From Pseudomonadota bacterium (lineage in GTDB: Bacteria; Desulfobacterota; Desulfobacteria; Desulfobacterales; RPRI01), in NCBI GenBank assembly GCA_018817425.1, contig JAHITX010000118.1:1-36803 (forward strand): 36,803 nt of DNA, in the 5' to 3' direction. How positions within the stretch are numbered: the first letter of the stretch is position 1; every line of letters begins with the position of its first letter. The notes below the pieces were generated by a model. The model did no database searches and was not told where the DNA came from. It was given only the letters and a program-made list of their open reading frames with translations. Made by a program: the position numbers and the translations under genes. Of this stretch, positions 26,442 to 35,213 are shown one piece after another.

Positions 26442-26843
26442 ATATTTTTCCTGTTAAATTATTAGTAATGAAATATAATGAAACTTTAGAACCATACATC
26501 AAAACCTTATTTTAAGTCAACCTGTTCCAAAATTTTTGAAATGCAAAGTTTATTATTTATAAAATATTTTTTCTTTTTTAAAACACATAATTCTTGCCAA
26601 CATAAATAGTCCATGCTAATTGGAAAAAATATATAATTTACAAAACAAGATGGGATATTATGCAACTATTTATATTTATTAGTTATTTTTTAATCCCTGT
26701 TTGATTTACTAAAAGCTTAAAAACAGGCTAAGGACAGATTAATCCAGCCTGTTATGAAGAAGGAATCATTTATATCTTAACAGGAACAGGACAAATCTGT
26801 TCCAAAAAAATTAAACTATTAACAATTAAGGAGAATTTGAAAG
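26442..26843. promoter_or_regulatory. Divergent control region between the activator gene and fhs
   Basis: These 402 bases contain no gene. For the minus-strand gene, TTGACT (26520-26515) and TATGGT (26496-26491), 18 bases apart, could be a promoter. Directly behind that -35 box lies CCTGTTCC (26521-26528), and the same octamer in the other orientation, GGAACAGG, is at 26783-26790 ahead of fhs. The fhs leader also holds two hairpins, AACAGGCT/AGCCTGTT (26722-26753) and GGAACAG/CTGTTCC (26783-26803). Confidence 0.4.
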
Positions 26844-28607
26844 ATGGCTTATGATGCAGTAAAAATGGCTGACTGGCAGATTTCCGAAGCAGCGGAAGTA
26901 AACATGCCGTCACCGGAACAATGGAGAGATAAACTTGGCCTTATGCCCGATGAAATTCTTCCTATGGGCAGGCTCGCAAAGCTTGATTTTCTTAAAATAA
27001 TGAACCGCCTTGAGAAGGAAGATGATGGCAAGTATATTGAGGTTACAGCTATCACCCCTACACCGCTTGGTGAAGGTAAAAGCACAACTTCGGTCGGCCT
27101 TATGGAAGGCCTTGGTTTGCGTGGAAAAAATGTAGGCGGAGCTTTGAGGCAACCATCAGGCGGACCAACAATGAATGTTAAGGGAACTGCCGCAGGCGGT
27201 GGAAATGCTCTTATTATTCCCATGACAGAGTTCTCATTGGGCCTTACAGGCGACATCAATGACATCATGAACGCCCACAACCTTGCCATGGTTGCATTAA
27301 CAGCGCGTATGCAGCATGAAAGAAATTATAATGACGAACAATTGGCAAGACTTACCAAAATGCGCCGTCTTGATGTTGATCCGACACGTGTTGAAATGGG
27401 ATGGATAATTGATTTCTGCGCACAGGCACTTAGAAATATCATTATCGGCCTTGGCGGAAGAACAGACGGTTTTACAATGCAATCCAAGTTTGGAATTGCC
27501 GTTGGTTCGGAATGCATGGCTATCCTTTCCATAGTCAAGGATCTTGCCGACTTAAGAAAACGTCTTGATGAAATAACTGTTGCGTTTGATAAGAGCGGCA
27601 AACCGGTTACAACCGGTGACCTTGAAGTAGGCGGTGCCATGACCGCTTTTATGAGAAATACTATTAATCCCACTCTTTTAAGTACAGCCGAATATCAGCC
27701 CTGTATGATTCATGCCGGACCGTTTGCAAACATTGCTGTAGGCCAATCATCTATCATCGCGGACCGCATTGGTCTTAAATTGCATGATTACCATGTTACA
27801 GAGAGTGGTTTTGCAGCAGATATCGGATTTGAAAAATTCTGGAACGTAAAATGCCGCAACAGCGGTCTCAAACCCCATGTTTCAGTTCTAACCTCCACAA
27901 TACGCGCTCTTAAGATGCATGGCGGCGGACCCAGAGTTGTAGCAGGAAAAGCACTTGATGAAGCATACACCAAGGAAAACCTCGAACTGGTTGAAAATGG
28001 CGTAGAGAACATGGTTCACATGATAGGCGTAATCCGCAAAGCCGGTATAAACCCGGTTGTTTGTGTTAACAGATTCTATACCGATACTGATGCTGAAGTT
28101 GCAGTTGTTAAAAGAGCGGCTGAGGCAGCCGGAGCACGCTGTGCCGAATCAAGCCACTGGGAAAAGGGCGGAGAAGGTGCTCTTGAACTGGCAGATGCTG
28201 TAATTGATGCATGTAACGAAGAAAACGATTTCAAATTCCTTTATCCGCTTGAGATGAAGCTTCGTGACAGAGTTGCTCTTATAGCAAAAGAAGTATACGG
28301 AGCAGACGGAGTATCATGGAGTCCTGAAGCAGAAACAAAAGCCAAAATGCTTGAAAATGATCCCAAATACGCTGACTTCTCAACAATGATGGTTAAGACT
28401 CATTTAAGCCTTACTCATGAACCGACTCTAAAGGGTGTTCCAAAAAACTGGACACTTCCGATAAGAGACATTCTGATTTATTCAGGCGCCAAATTCCTGT
28501 GCCCATGTGCAGGAACCATTAGTCTCATGCCCGGAACAAGTTCCAACCCGGCATTCAGAAGAATCGATGTTGATACAAGTACAGGAAAAGTAAGCGGACT
28601 TTTCTAG
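26844..28607 (+). CDS. fhs: Formate--tetrahydrofolate ligase
   Basis: A 587-residue ATP-dependent enzyme that makes 10-formyl-tetrahydrofolate from formate, the entry to the methyl branch of the Wood-Ljungdahl pathway, or its exit when acetyl-CoA is oxidised. The P-loop is [11 protein letters not shown] (residues 71-81). Other family segments are [65 protein letters not shown] and the C-terminal [18 protein letters not shown]. The length is slightly above the usual 555-560. AAGGAG precedes the ATG at a good distance. It forms a single-gene transcript ended by the hairpin at 28640-28674. Confidence 0.97.
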   Translation: MAYDAVKMADWQISEAAEVNMPSPEQWRDKLGLMPDEILPMGRLAKLDFLKIMNRLEKEDDGKYIEVTAITPTPLGEGKSTTSVGLMEGLGLRGKNVGGALRQPSGGPTMNVKGTAAGGGNALIIPMTEFSLGLTGDINDIMNAHNLAMVALTARMQHERNYNDEQLARLTKMRRLDVDPTRVEMGWIIDFCAQALRNIIIGLGGRTDGFTMQSKFGIAVGSECMAILSIVKDLADLRKRLDEITVAFDKSGKPVTTGDLEVGGAMTAFMRNTINPTLLSTAEYQPCMIHAGPFANIAVGQSSIIADRIGLKLHDYHVTESGFAADIGFEKFWNVKCRNSGLKPHVSVLTSTIRALKMHGGGPRVVAGKALDEAYTKENLELVENGVENMVHMIGVIRKAGINPVVCVNRFYTDTDAEVAVVKRAAEAAGARCAESSHWEKGGEGALELADAVIDACNEENDFKFLYPLEMKLRDRVALIAKEVYGADGVSWSPEAETKAKMLENDPKYADFSTMMVKTHLSLTHEPTLKGVPKNWTLPIRDILIYSGAKFLCPCAGTISLMPGTSSNPAFRRIDVDTSTGKVSGLF

Positions 28608-28639
28608 AAACTATTAGAAATATATCATAATACCATAAT

Positions 28640-28674
28640 AAATGGGGCCCCAGGATTTTCCTGGCGCCCCATTT
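28640..28674 (+). terminator. Rho-independent terminator after fhs
   Basis: A 15-base stem with one mismatch (28640-28654 with 28660-28674, AAATGGGGC...CCAGG) and a five-base loop is followed by TTTTATTTT, 33 bases after the fhs stop. Confidence 0.9.
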
Positions 28675-28905
28675 TTATTTTAAAATTGCAAAAATCGAAT
28701 TTATGGTAACTACTTAGGTTGTTAGGTTCACAGTTTATTACCTTGAGCCCTTCATACGCAAATCCCGGTTTCTTTGTCATAGGATACACTTTTTTAGTCA
28801 ATCCAAATGCCAGTCGGTAAGCCTCAATATCTTAAAAACATTCGATTTTCATCGCACCTTGAACCATGAACCATGGAACTGTGAACCTATAACCGTAAAC
28901 TGCAT
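28675..28905. other. Intergenic spacer between fhs terminator and the LOG gene
   Basis: No gene is seen. Near 28858-28892 there is a short irregular repetition of the word GAACC (TTGAACCATGAACCATGGAACTGTGAACC in pieces). This is a simple-sequence feature and I attach no function to it. Confidence 0.35.
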
Positions 28906-29556
28906 TTATATAATAACAAGTTTTTTTACCGCATCAACCACTTCTTCCGGATCATCCATAACCTGGAGTATATCAATATCGTCTTCTGAAATCTTATTCG
29001 ATTCCAGCATCCTGGATTTAATCCATTTTTTGAGCCCACCCCAATAGTCTGATCCGACAAGAATAACCGGCAGCGGCCTTATGCGGTGAGTTTGAATAAG
29101 CGTAACAGCTTCAAAAAGTTCATCTATCGTACCAAACCCACCAGGCATGATAATATATGCATAAGCATATTTTACAAACATTACTTTTCGGATAAAAAAA
29201 TATTTAAATTCAAGTTTTATATTAGAATATGGATTAGGCTCTTGTTCAAAAGGCAGGATTATATTAAGGCCTACGGATTTTCCACCTGCTTCGGCAGCTC
29301 CTTTATTGGCAGCTTCCATGACACCACCGCCACCACCCGTAATTACAGAAAAATCGTTTTTCACAAAAAGGGACGCTATCAATTCAGTTTTCTTATATAC
29401 AGGATCATCCGGCTTGATTCTTGCCGATCCGAAAATACTTACAGCCGGTCCTAATTCATGAAGGGCCTCTATCCCTTCAACAAACTCGCCCATAATTCTA
29501 AAAAGCCGCCATGACTCCGATATAGATAATTCATCTATTAAATACTGTTTTTCCAT
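28906..29556 (-). CDS. LOG-family Rossmann-fold protein (TIGR00730 type)
   Basis: A protein of 216 residues from ATG 29556 (AGGGG upstream; a GTG two codons earlier is possible). It has FGSAR, TGGGGGVMEAANKGA and PGGFGTIDE (about residues 138-146), the signature of the lysine-decarboxylase-like/LOG family. Characterised members are nucleoside 5'-monophosphate phosphoribohydrolases releasing free base, as in cytokinin activation, and bacterial ones probably clean up nucleotides. The real substrate is not shown here. It is a single minus-strand gene divergent from ptsH. Confidence 0.85.
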   Translation of the reverse strand: MEKQYLIDELSISESWRLFRIMGEFVEGIEALHELGPAVSIFGSARIKPDDPVYKKTELIASLFVKNDFSVITGGGGGVMEAANKGAAEAGGKSVGLNIILPFEQEPNPYSNIKLEFKYFFIRKVMFVKYAYAYIIMPGGFGTIDELFEAVTLIQTHRIRPLPVILVGSDYWGGLKKWIKSRMLESNKISEDDIDILQVMDDPEEVVDAVKKLVII

Positions 29557-29834
29557 TTTCACCCCTAAAATATCGTCTTTAATAAAATAAAAACAATCAA
29601 ATATACTATTTTTGAAATAATATTTTATTATAAATTATATTAAACCGAAACTCAAAGAAATTAAAGTTAAACAGTATATTTTTATACTAATTATTTATTG
29701 TTATGTCAATTGAACATTGACAAATACGTTACATATGATTAGATTGAAAAGAATATGTCTTGCAAATTTAACCATATTGAAGCTATTATTTTTTGATTTA
29801 AAATCACCTTTCTTATCATTTAATTAATAACTTA

Positions 29835-30116
29835 ATGAATAAAAAATCCAACGATCTTCTACAAAAAACAACTATAGTAAACGAACTTGGACTACATGCA
29901 AGGGCGGCAGCCAAAATTGCACACCTTGCCGCAAACGCTAATAAAAAAATCTGGATTATAAACGACACTGAAAAAATAGATGCTTCAAGCATAATAGATA
30001 TCCTTACCCTTGGTTGTGCCAAGGGTACCCGGATAACATTTGAGGCGGAAAACGAGACTGATATTGATATTTTAAATCATATAATAATCCTGGTTGAAAA
30101 TGGGTTTGGAGAATAA
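29835..30116 (+). CDS. ptsH: HPr-like phosphocarrier protein
   Basis: A 93-residue HPr. The phospho-accepting His21 lies in NELGLHARAAAKIA. The region KIDASSIIDILTLG contains Ser52 at the place of the regulatory Ser46 of other HPr proteins. It takes phosphate from enzyme I, whose gene follows eight bases after the stop codon. There is no obvious ribosome site in front of ATG 29835. A TTGACA at about 29726 is a possible -35 box, but the matching -10 is weak. Confidence 0.88.
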   Translation: MNKKSNDLLQKTTIVNELGLHARAAAKIAHLAANANKKIWIINDTEKIDASSIIDILTLGCAKGTRITFEAENETDIDILNHIIILVENGFGE

Positions 30117-30123
30117 ACTCAAT

Positions 30124-31881
30124 ATGTCTGAAAAAGAAAAGATAGAAGAAACAAGATTAAACGGAATTGAAGCTTCACCTGGAATCTGTATTGGCAAAGC
30201 ATATCTTGTTGATAAAGAAGGTGTGGATGTAGTCGAAAAATATTTTATCGACAAGAAAAACCTGGATCACGAACTAAAGCGCTTTAAAACGGCGGTAAAA
30301 CAGGCTGTTAATGACTTAAAACAAATAATCGAAAATATACCAAAGGAAGTGCGCAACCATACCGGTATCATTGAAACCCATGTTGCTCTTCTTAAAGACA
30401 GGAAACTCTATGATAAAACCATAGAAACTATAAAAAACGAAAGAGTTAATGCTGAATGGGCGCTTAAAAAGGTTGTAGCAGGCATCATGGTGATGTTCCA
30501 GAGCATAAATGATCCTTATCTTAAGGAACGGTCTAATGATATTTCTTATGTTTCAGATCGGATTATGAAAAAACTGATGGGATCTGAAGAAGTAAATATC
30601 GGCAAAATAGACAAGCGCGTCATTCTGGTTGCAAAAGATCTTTCACCTGCCGATACAAGCCAGATCCAGTTGGATAAAATTATGGGTTTTGTTACCGACC
30701 GTGGCGGTAAGACTTCTCACACAGGAATCATAGCCCGTACACTTGAAATACCTGCTGTTCTAGGTTTGGGTAATGCTACAAAAATAATACATAATGATGA
30801 TACGTTAATAATAGACGGATCAACAGGCGTTGTAATTGTAAATCCCTCAGAACAAACACTAAAGAAATATAAAGAAATTGAAACCAGAGAAGAAGAGCAT
30901 AAAGTACATTTATCGTTTGAAAGCCGTTTTAAGGCAGAGACTATCGATGGGTTTTCTCTGCCGGTTATGGGGAACATAGAGCTTCCTGAAGAAGTTCCTT
31001 CAGTGCTGAACCATGGTGGTGATGGCATAGGGCTTTACAGAACCGAATTTCAATATCTTACACGAAGCGATTTTCCAAGCGAGGAAGAACTTTTTGATAA
31101 ATACAAAAATGTTGTTGAGGCGATAGCTCCGAAACCGGTGACAATCCGTACGCTTGACATAAACGGGGATAAAGTGCTTGTATCTTCCAATGGCTTTGAC
31201 GAACCCAACCCTGCTCTTGGACTTCGTGCTATAAGATACTGTCTGGAACGGCCTGAAATCTTTATAACACAATTAAAAGCAATATTAAGAGCCGCTGCTT
31301 TTGGAAATGTGAGAATCCTGTTTCCTATGATATCAGGCATTGATGAAATACGCGAAACAAAAAAATACCTTAATGAAGCAGCCGATCTGCTTGAAAAAGA
31401 AGGAAAGGTTTATAATAAAAATATCCCGTTCGGAATAATGATTGAAGTACCATCCACAGTTATAATGGCCGATGCTATGGCTGATGAAGCTGATTTTTTC
31501 AGTATTGGTACAAATGACCTTATCCAATATACTCTTGCAATAGACAGGGTTAATATGGGAGTCGCCCACCTTTATCAACCATTTCACCCTGCTATTTTAC
31601 GCATGATCAAGCATGTAACTGATGTTTGCAAAGAAAAAGGCATAAAGGTTTTTGTATGCGGGGAAATGGCAGGTGATCCTTTGAATATTCCGGTTCTGCT
31701 CGGGTTGGGAATAGACGGACTGAGTATGAATCCCCAGTCAATTCCGGCAGTAAAAAATATGATACGATCACTAAACATCGAGGATACAAAAAAATTTATG
31801 AAAGAAATTCTTAACATGACCACTACAAATGACGTAGCAAAACTTGTTGAAGCCTCTTTCGGAAAAATTGTTTCAAAATAG
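30124..31881 (+). CDS. ptsI: Phosphoenolpyruvate--protein phosphotransferase (enzyme I)
   Basis: About 585 residues from ATG 30124. The frame is open further up to TTG 30094 and ATG 30100, both inside ptsH. Enzyme I phosphorylates HPr with PEP. The swivelling phospho-His is in GGKTSHTGIIAR (residue 199 from this start). The C-terminal PEP-binding barrel shows GIGLYRTEF, RTLDINGDK, NPALGLRAIR, FGIMIEVPS, FSIGTNDLIQYTLAIDR and VCGEMAGDP. GGAG lies 12 bases upstream, in the end of ptsH. No EII permease, HPr kinase or RapZ is in the window. Confidence 0.95.
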   Translation: MSEKEKIEETRLNGIEASPGICIGKAYLVDKEGVDVVEKYFIDKKNLDHELKRFKTAVKQAVNDLKQIIENIPKEVRNHTGIIETHVALLKDRKLYDKTIETIKNERVNAEWALKKVVAGIMVMFQSINDPYLKERSNDISYVSDRIMKKLMGSEEVNIGKIDKRVILVAKDLSPADTSQIQLDKIMGFVTDRGGKTSHTGIIARTLEIPAVLGLGNATKIIHNDDTLIIDGSTGVVIVNPSEQTLKKYKEIETREEEHKVHLSFESRFKAETIDGFSLPVMGNIELPEEVPSVLNHGGDGIGLYRTEFQYLTRSDFPSEEELFDKYKNVVEAIAPKPVTIRTLDINGDKVLVSSNGFDEPNPALGLRAIRYCLERPEIFITQLKAILRAAAFGNVRILFPMISGIDEIRETKKYLNEAADLLEKEGKVYNKNIPFGIMIEVPSTVIMADAMADEADFFSIGTNDLIQYTLAIDRVNMGVAHLYQPFHPAILRMIKHVTDVCKEKGIKVFVCGEMAGDPLNIPVLLGLGIDGLSMNPQSIPAVKNMIRSLNIEDTKKFMKEILNMTTTNDVAKLVEASFGKIVSK

Positions 31882-31980
31882 GATAAAATCGGCACTCCCT
31901 TAATTTGAAAAATATACGGATTGTTGCAAATTATAAAAAAAGAGCCATAAAACCGTAATTTAGACATTTGGAAGAAATCA

Positions 31981-32439
31981 TTGGAAAATACCCGCAATAA
32001 AAATATTTCTGAAAACAGAAAAGCACGACATGACTATTTCATTGAAGATGAATATGAAGCAGGCATGGTTCTTCTTGGAACCGAAGTTAAATCTTTAAGG
32101 CTTGGCCGGGCAAACCTCAAGGATTCATACGCCAAAATCAAAAACGGTGAGATTTTTGTTCATCAAATGCACATTGGGCCTTGTCCCTTTGCCTATTTTG
32201 GTAACCACGAACCTTTGAGAATAAGAAAACTGCTTTTAAACAAGGTTGAGATAAAAAAGCTAACAGCCAAGGTGAATGAAAAAGGACACTCCCTGATTCC
32301 CTTAAGACTTTATTTCAAAAACGGAAAAATAAAAATTTCAATCGCTCTCGCTAAAGGAAAAAGGCAATACGATAAACGGGAAGCCATAAAAAAACGCGAC
32401 GAAAGCAGAGATATGGAAAGAACAAGAAGTGAAAGATAG
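31981..32439 (+). CDS. smpB: SsrA-binding protein SmpB
   Basis: A 152-residue partner of tmRNA in rescue of stalled ribosomes. It has the N-terminal NRKARHDYFIEDEYEAGMVLLGTEVKSLR in pieces typical of SmpB, the middle GEIFVHQMHIGPC, and the basic C-terminal tail with KGKRQYDKREAIKKRDESRDMER that inserts into the mRNA channel. The start is TTG at 31981, since no ATG exists before the conserved core and GGAAG is six bases upstream. The ssrA gene follows 84 bases downstream, the classic arrangement. Confidence 0.95.
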   Translation: MENTRNKNISENRKARHDYFIEDEYEAGMVLLGTEVKSLRLGRANLKDSYAKIKNGEIFVHQMHIGPCPFAYFGNHEPLRIRKLLLNKVEIKKLTAKVNEKGHSLIPLRLYFKNGKIKISIALAKGKRQYDKREAIKKRDESRDMERTRSER

Positions 32440-32449
32440 TTTCAACATC

Positions 32450-32478
32450 TTGACAAACAGCCATTCAGCGCTTAATAT
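32450..32478 (+). promoter_or_regulatory. Promoter of ssrA
   Basis: A perfect -35 TTGACA (32450-32455), a 17-base spacer and TAATAT (32473-32478) precede the mature tmRNA 5' end by about 45 bases, leaving room for a processed leader. Confidence 0.65.
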
Positions 32479-32523
32479 AGTAGCATAAACAAAAAAGTTC
32501 TTTATTATAAAGTCTGCTCATTT

Positions 32524-32877
32524 GGGGGCGAAACGGCTTCGACGGGGATAAAGAAGTCCAGGTTGCATACCGAGCGCCTGTCAGCTCGTAACAAGAGACG
32601 GGAAATAAAGATAATCGCAGACGATTATAATTACGCATTGGCCGCTTAGGGCCAACGTCCTGTCCTGTTTTTCCTGCGGATAAGATAAGGGCGTCGACTA
32701 GTAGGATAGATGAGTTGTACCACCTGTTGCAGACCATCGAAACAATAACAGGGTAGCCGGCTTATGCATCTTGCCTGAAGGAGGCATGATCTGGCGATAT
32801 ATAAATTTCAGGAAAAGTATGTAGACGCCTGTGCGGAAGATTTTCGGACGCGGGTTCAACTCCCGCCGCCTCCACCA
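32524..32877 (+). ncRNA. ssrA: Transfer-messenger RNA (ssrA)
   Basis: The 354-base tmRNA starts GGGGGCGAAACGG with the usual GGCTTCGACGGGGA and ends in a T-arm/acceptor (GCGGGTTCAACTCCCGC, then CGCCTCCACCA). The 5' GGGGGC-type acceptor half pairs with GCCTCC, and the CCA is encoded. The tag frame is at 32617-32649: GCA GAC GAT TAT AAT TAC GCA TTG GCC GCT TAG, i.e. ADDYNYALAA, close to other deltaproteobacterial tags. A run GGCCGCTTAGGGCC overlaps the tag stop as a stem. An integrase gene lies just downstream, so the 3' end is also the attachment site of an island. Confidence 0.97.
32845..32877 (+). other. Probable attL site in the 3' end of ssrA
   Basis: tmRNA 3' ends are well-known targets of tyrosine integrases, and a P4-type integrase starts 182 bases downstream. 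I could not find a second copy of the T-arm/acceptor sequence up to 36803, so attR must lie beyond the window. The limits given are approximate. Confidence 0.6.
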
Positions 32878-32910
32878 AGACCTAATCCAATACAATCCAA
32901 TTAAGTACAT

Positions 32911-32936
32911 AACCCGTTAGAAATAACGGGTTTTTT
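32911..32936 (+). terminator. Terminator downstream of ssrA
   Basis: AACCCGTTA, loop GAAA, TAACGGGTT, then TTTTT: a perfect 9-bp stem with a stable tetraloop and T-run. It lies outside the tmRNA CCA end and so belongs to the integrated element, restoring termination for the host gene. Confidence 0.9.
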
Positions 32937-32987
32937 ATTGACATTTGTCCAATGACGTGCTATAAGGTTTATCTAAATCCAATGAAT

Positions 32988-33040
32988 TTGGGGGTATATT
33001 TTAAGCAAATGTACCCCCAAGTCAAAACTGATACCCCCAA
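32988..33040 (+). repeat. Three TTGGGGGTA boxes upstream of the integrase gene
   Basis: One copy is on plus (32988-32996) and two are inverted (TACCCCCAA at 33012-33020 and 33032-33040). The two direct copies are exactly 20 bases apart, about two helical turns. They lie between attL and the integrase ribosome site, where arm-type integrase or AlpA/Xis sites and the int promoter are expected. Function is inferred. Confidence 0.6.
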
Positions 33041-33058
33041 ATATGGAGGAAATCCTTT

Positions 33059-34273
33059 ATGGCACTAAGTGACGTCAAAATCCGTAATACTAAACCATCG
33101 AATAAGCAGATAAAGCTATTCGACGGTGATGGCCTTTTCCTTTTGGTTACTCCACAGGGTGGAAAATATTTCAGACTGAAGTATCGCTTTGAGAGAAAAG
33201 AGAAACTTCTTGCTTTGGGCACATATCCTGAAATCTCTCTTTCAGATGCCAGACAGCGAAGGGATGAAGCAAGAAGGCAGGTTGCGCATGGCATCGACCC
33301 CGGAGCCGTTCGTAAGGCCCAAAAGCAGGCAGAAACTGCTGAAACAGAAACATTTGAAGTTATAGCCCGTGAGTGGCATATCAAATTCACACCCACATGG
33401 ACACCGGGCCATGCAAACACAATCATGGGTCGTTTGGAGCGTGATATCTTCCCATGGATTGGGAAAAAGCCAATTTCAGAGATCAAGGCCCCTGAACTTT
33501 TAGCAGTCCTTCGCAGGGTGGAAAGCCGGGGAGCTTTAGAGTCGGCACACCGGATCAGGACTATCGCCGGGCAGGTTTTTAGGTATGCTGTTGCCACAGG
33601 AAGGGCTGAACGCGATCCATCTGGCGATCTTAAAGGAGCATTACCACAACCGAGTGAAAAGCATCATGCAGCAATAACTAAATCTGAAGAGGTTGCACCA
33701 CTTCTCAGGGCTATAGACGGTTATTCAGGGCATTTTGTCGTAAAGTGCGCCCTGAAGCTTGCCCCAATCTTTTTCGTTCGCCCTGGGGAGCTACGGCAAG
33801 CAGAGTGGGCAGAGGTTGATCTTGATGAAGCCGTCTGGAATATACCGAAGCACAAAATGAAGATGAAACAGGAGCACATTGTGCCTCTATGCCGTCAGGC
33901 TTTGGAGATATTAACTGAACTAAAAGAATTGACCGGTGCAAGCAAATATGTTTTCCCTTCGGGGAGATCATTTACAAGGCCAATGAGTAATAATGCAATA
34001 TTAGCAGCGCTTCGGCGTATGGGATATGAAAAAGATGAAATGTCCGGTCATGGCTTCAGAGCAATGGCACGAACTATCCTTGATGAAGTGTTGCAGGTAA
34101 GGCCGGATTTCATAGAACATCAGCTTGCTCATGCTGTTAGAGACCCAAATGGTAGGGCTTATAATCGAACAGCTCACCTTGAGGAACGCAAGAAGATGAT
34201 GCAGATGTGGGCAGATTATCTGGACGGATTAAAACAGGGGGCAAGGGTGTTGCCCATGCAGAAAAGGGCGTAA
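33059..34273 (+). CDS. P4-type tyrosine integrase
   Basis: A 404-residue site-specific recombinase. It has an N-terminal DUF4102 arm-DNA-binding domain (ALSDVKIRNTKPSNKQIKLFDGDGLFLLV, in parts), a SAM-like core-binding domain (about 105-200) and a catalytic domain. The catalytic residues are Arg241 (FFVRPGELR), His331 and Arg334 (GHGFRAMART), His358 (HQLAHAV) and Tyr368 (AYNR), with normal spacing. It should integrate and excise the island at ssrA. TGGAGGA precedes its ATG. Its base composition looks more GC-rich than the cargo genes that follow, hinting at different origins. Confidence 0.95.
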   Translation: MALSDVKIRNTKPSNKQIKLFDGDGLFLLVTPQGGKYFRLKYRFERKEKLLALGTYPEISLSDARQRRDEARRQVAHGIDPGAVRKAQKQAETAETETFEVIAREWHIKFTPTWTPGHANTIMGRLERDIFPWIGKKPISEIKAPELLAVLRRVESRGALESAHRIRTIAGQVFRYAVATGRAERDPSGDLKGALPQPSEKHHAAITKSEEVAPLLRAIDGYSGHFVVKCALKLAPIFFVRPGELRQAEWAEVDLDEAVWNIPKHKMKMKQEHIVPLCRQALEILTELKELTGASKYVFPSGRSFTRPMSNNAILAALRRMGYEKDEMSGHGFRAMARTILDEVLQVRPDFIEHQLAHAVRDPNGRAYNRTAHLEERKKMMQMWADYLDGLKQGARVLPMQKRA

Positions 34274-34364
34274 CTATTTTCGGGGATAGGGAGGCCACCC
34301 GACAAGCTGTTTTCCTGGACGGTTTCCCCGACTTGACCATCAGGCGCGCAAACAGGAGGCGCAC

Positions 34365-35075
34365 ATGAATTCAAATCAAGATAGCGGGAAAGCGTTTACT
34401 AAGTATGCCATATTAAAATCCGGAATCGATGTGATGAATGAACTATCACTTGATGCTGCCGACATGATTGATTTAGCCAACGAAGGCTTTTTGATACCAT
34501 GTCTTCCAGCAGGCGCAACTACTAAGAAGAGGATGAACTTCGCGATTAATTCTCCGGAAATCACCTTGTGTGCGTGGTTATATTGGAACTACGATATCGA
34601 AGATTTTAAATTAAAACATAAAGATTATTTAGAGAAGTTGAGGTTAAAAAATGTAACTTCTTGTACTGAATCTCAAAAGCAAAAACAGCTTCGGGCGAAA
34701 GCTTTTAAGTTAGCTTCCCACATAAAGCTTGTTAAAGATCAAGGGCGGTTCGCTGAAATAGGCAAAAAAGGCGGTAGCAAAGAAAAAATAAACGAGCCTA
34801 TTCTTGAAGCTATTATTCGATACATTCAGGAAAATCCCAAAAATAATAATAAGCCATCAGAATTTATAGCAAAACAATTTTGCAAGAAATACAAAAGCGA
34901 TAATAAATTTGCATCCGTTTCAATCGATAAAGAAAAATATGAAGTATATTGTTATAGTGAACGTATATATTCAAGAAAACATAAAAATAATGATGAAAAA
35001 TCAATAGCATATTCAACTTTCAGATCCCGCTATATTAAGAAGGCAAAAGATAACTTAAAAACGTCTTTAACTTGA
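34365..35075 (+). CDS. Hypothetical island protein, basic, unknown function
   Basis: A 236-residue protein with a perfect AGGAGG before its ATG; I do not recognise it. The N-terminal half is mixed, with one tryptophan-rich patch (CAWLYWNYDIEDF). The C-terminal half is lysine-rich (IGKKGGSKEKINEPI, then KKYKSDNKF) and ends in a segment (IAYSTFRSRYIKKAKDNL) that could be a DNA-binding helix. Codon use is very AT-rich compared with the integrase. It could be a replication or regulatory accessory of the element, but nothing shows this directly. Confidence 0.6.
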   Translation: MNSNQDSGKAFTKYAILKSGIDVMNELSLDAADMIDLANEGFLIPCLPAGATTKKRMNFAINSPEITLCAWLYWNYDIEDFKLKHKDYLEKLRLKNVTSCTESQKQKQLRAKAFKLASHIKLVKDQGRFAEIGKKGGSKEKINEPILEAIIRYIQENPKNNNKPSEFIAKQFCKKYKSDNKFASVSIDKEKYEVYCYSERIYSRKHKNNDEKSIAYSTFRSRYIKKAKDNLKTSLT

Positions 35076-35120
35076 CAATCAATATATAACCAATCAGTTA
35101 TAATCTAAAATAAATATTAA

Positions 35121-35156
35121 CACTAAGCCGCTTAACGTTTAGCACTAAGCCGCTTA
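35121..35156 (+). repeat. Direct repeat of CACTAAGCCGCTTA before the AlpA-like gene
   Basis: Two exact 14-base copies (35121-35134, 35143-35156) start 22 bases apart. Each contains TAAGC-C-GCTTA, an odd palindrome, as expected for a dimeric DNA-binding protein. They lie about 60 bases upstream of the AlpA-like start and downstream of a TATAAT at 35099-35104. They could be an operator or iterons. Confidence 0.55.
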
Positions 35157-35213
35157 CTTGTATCTCACCTCGTGTACGCTGTCTTCATAAAATACAATAT
35201 TGGAGGGCAGCAT

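Noticed and set aside
26700-26843. Tetrahydrofolate riboswitch ahead of fhs
   Set aside because: The leader hairpins do not show the pseudoknot layout of the THF riboswitch, which is known mainly from Firmicutes folate transport and synthesis genes.
35072-35104. TTGACA and TATAAT as a promoter for the AlpA-like gene
   Set aside because: The boxes are 21 bases apart, too far for a normal sigma-70 promoter. The TATAAT may work with another activator-dependent -35 region, so I did not list it as a promoter.
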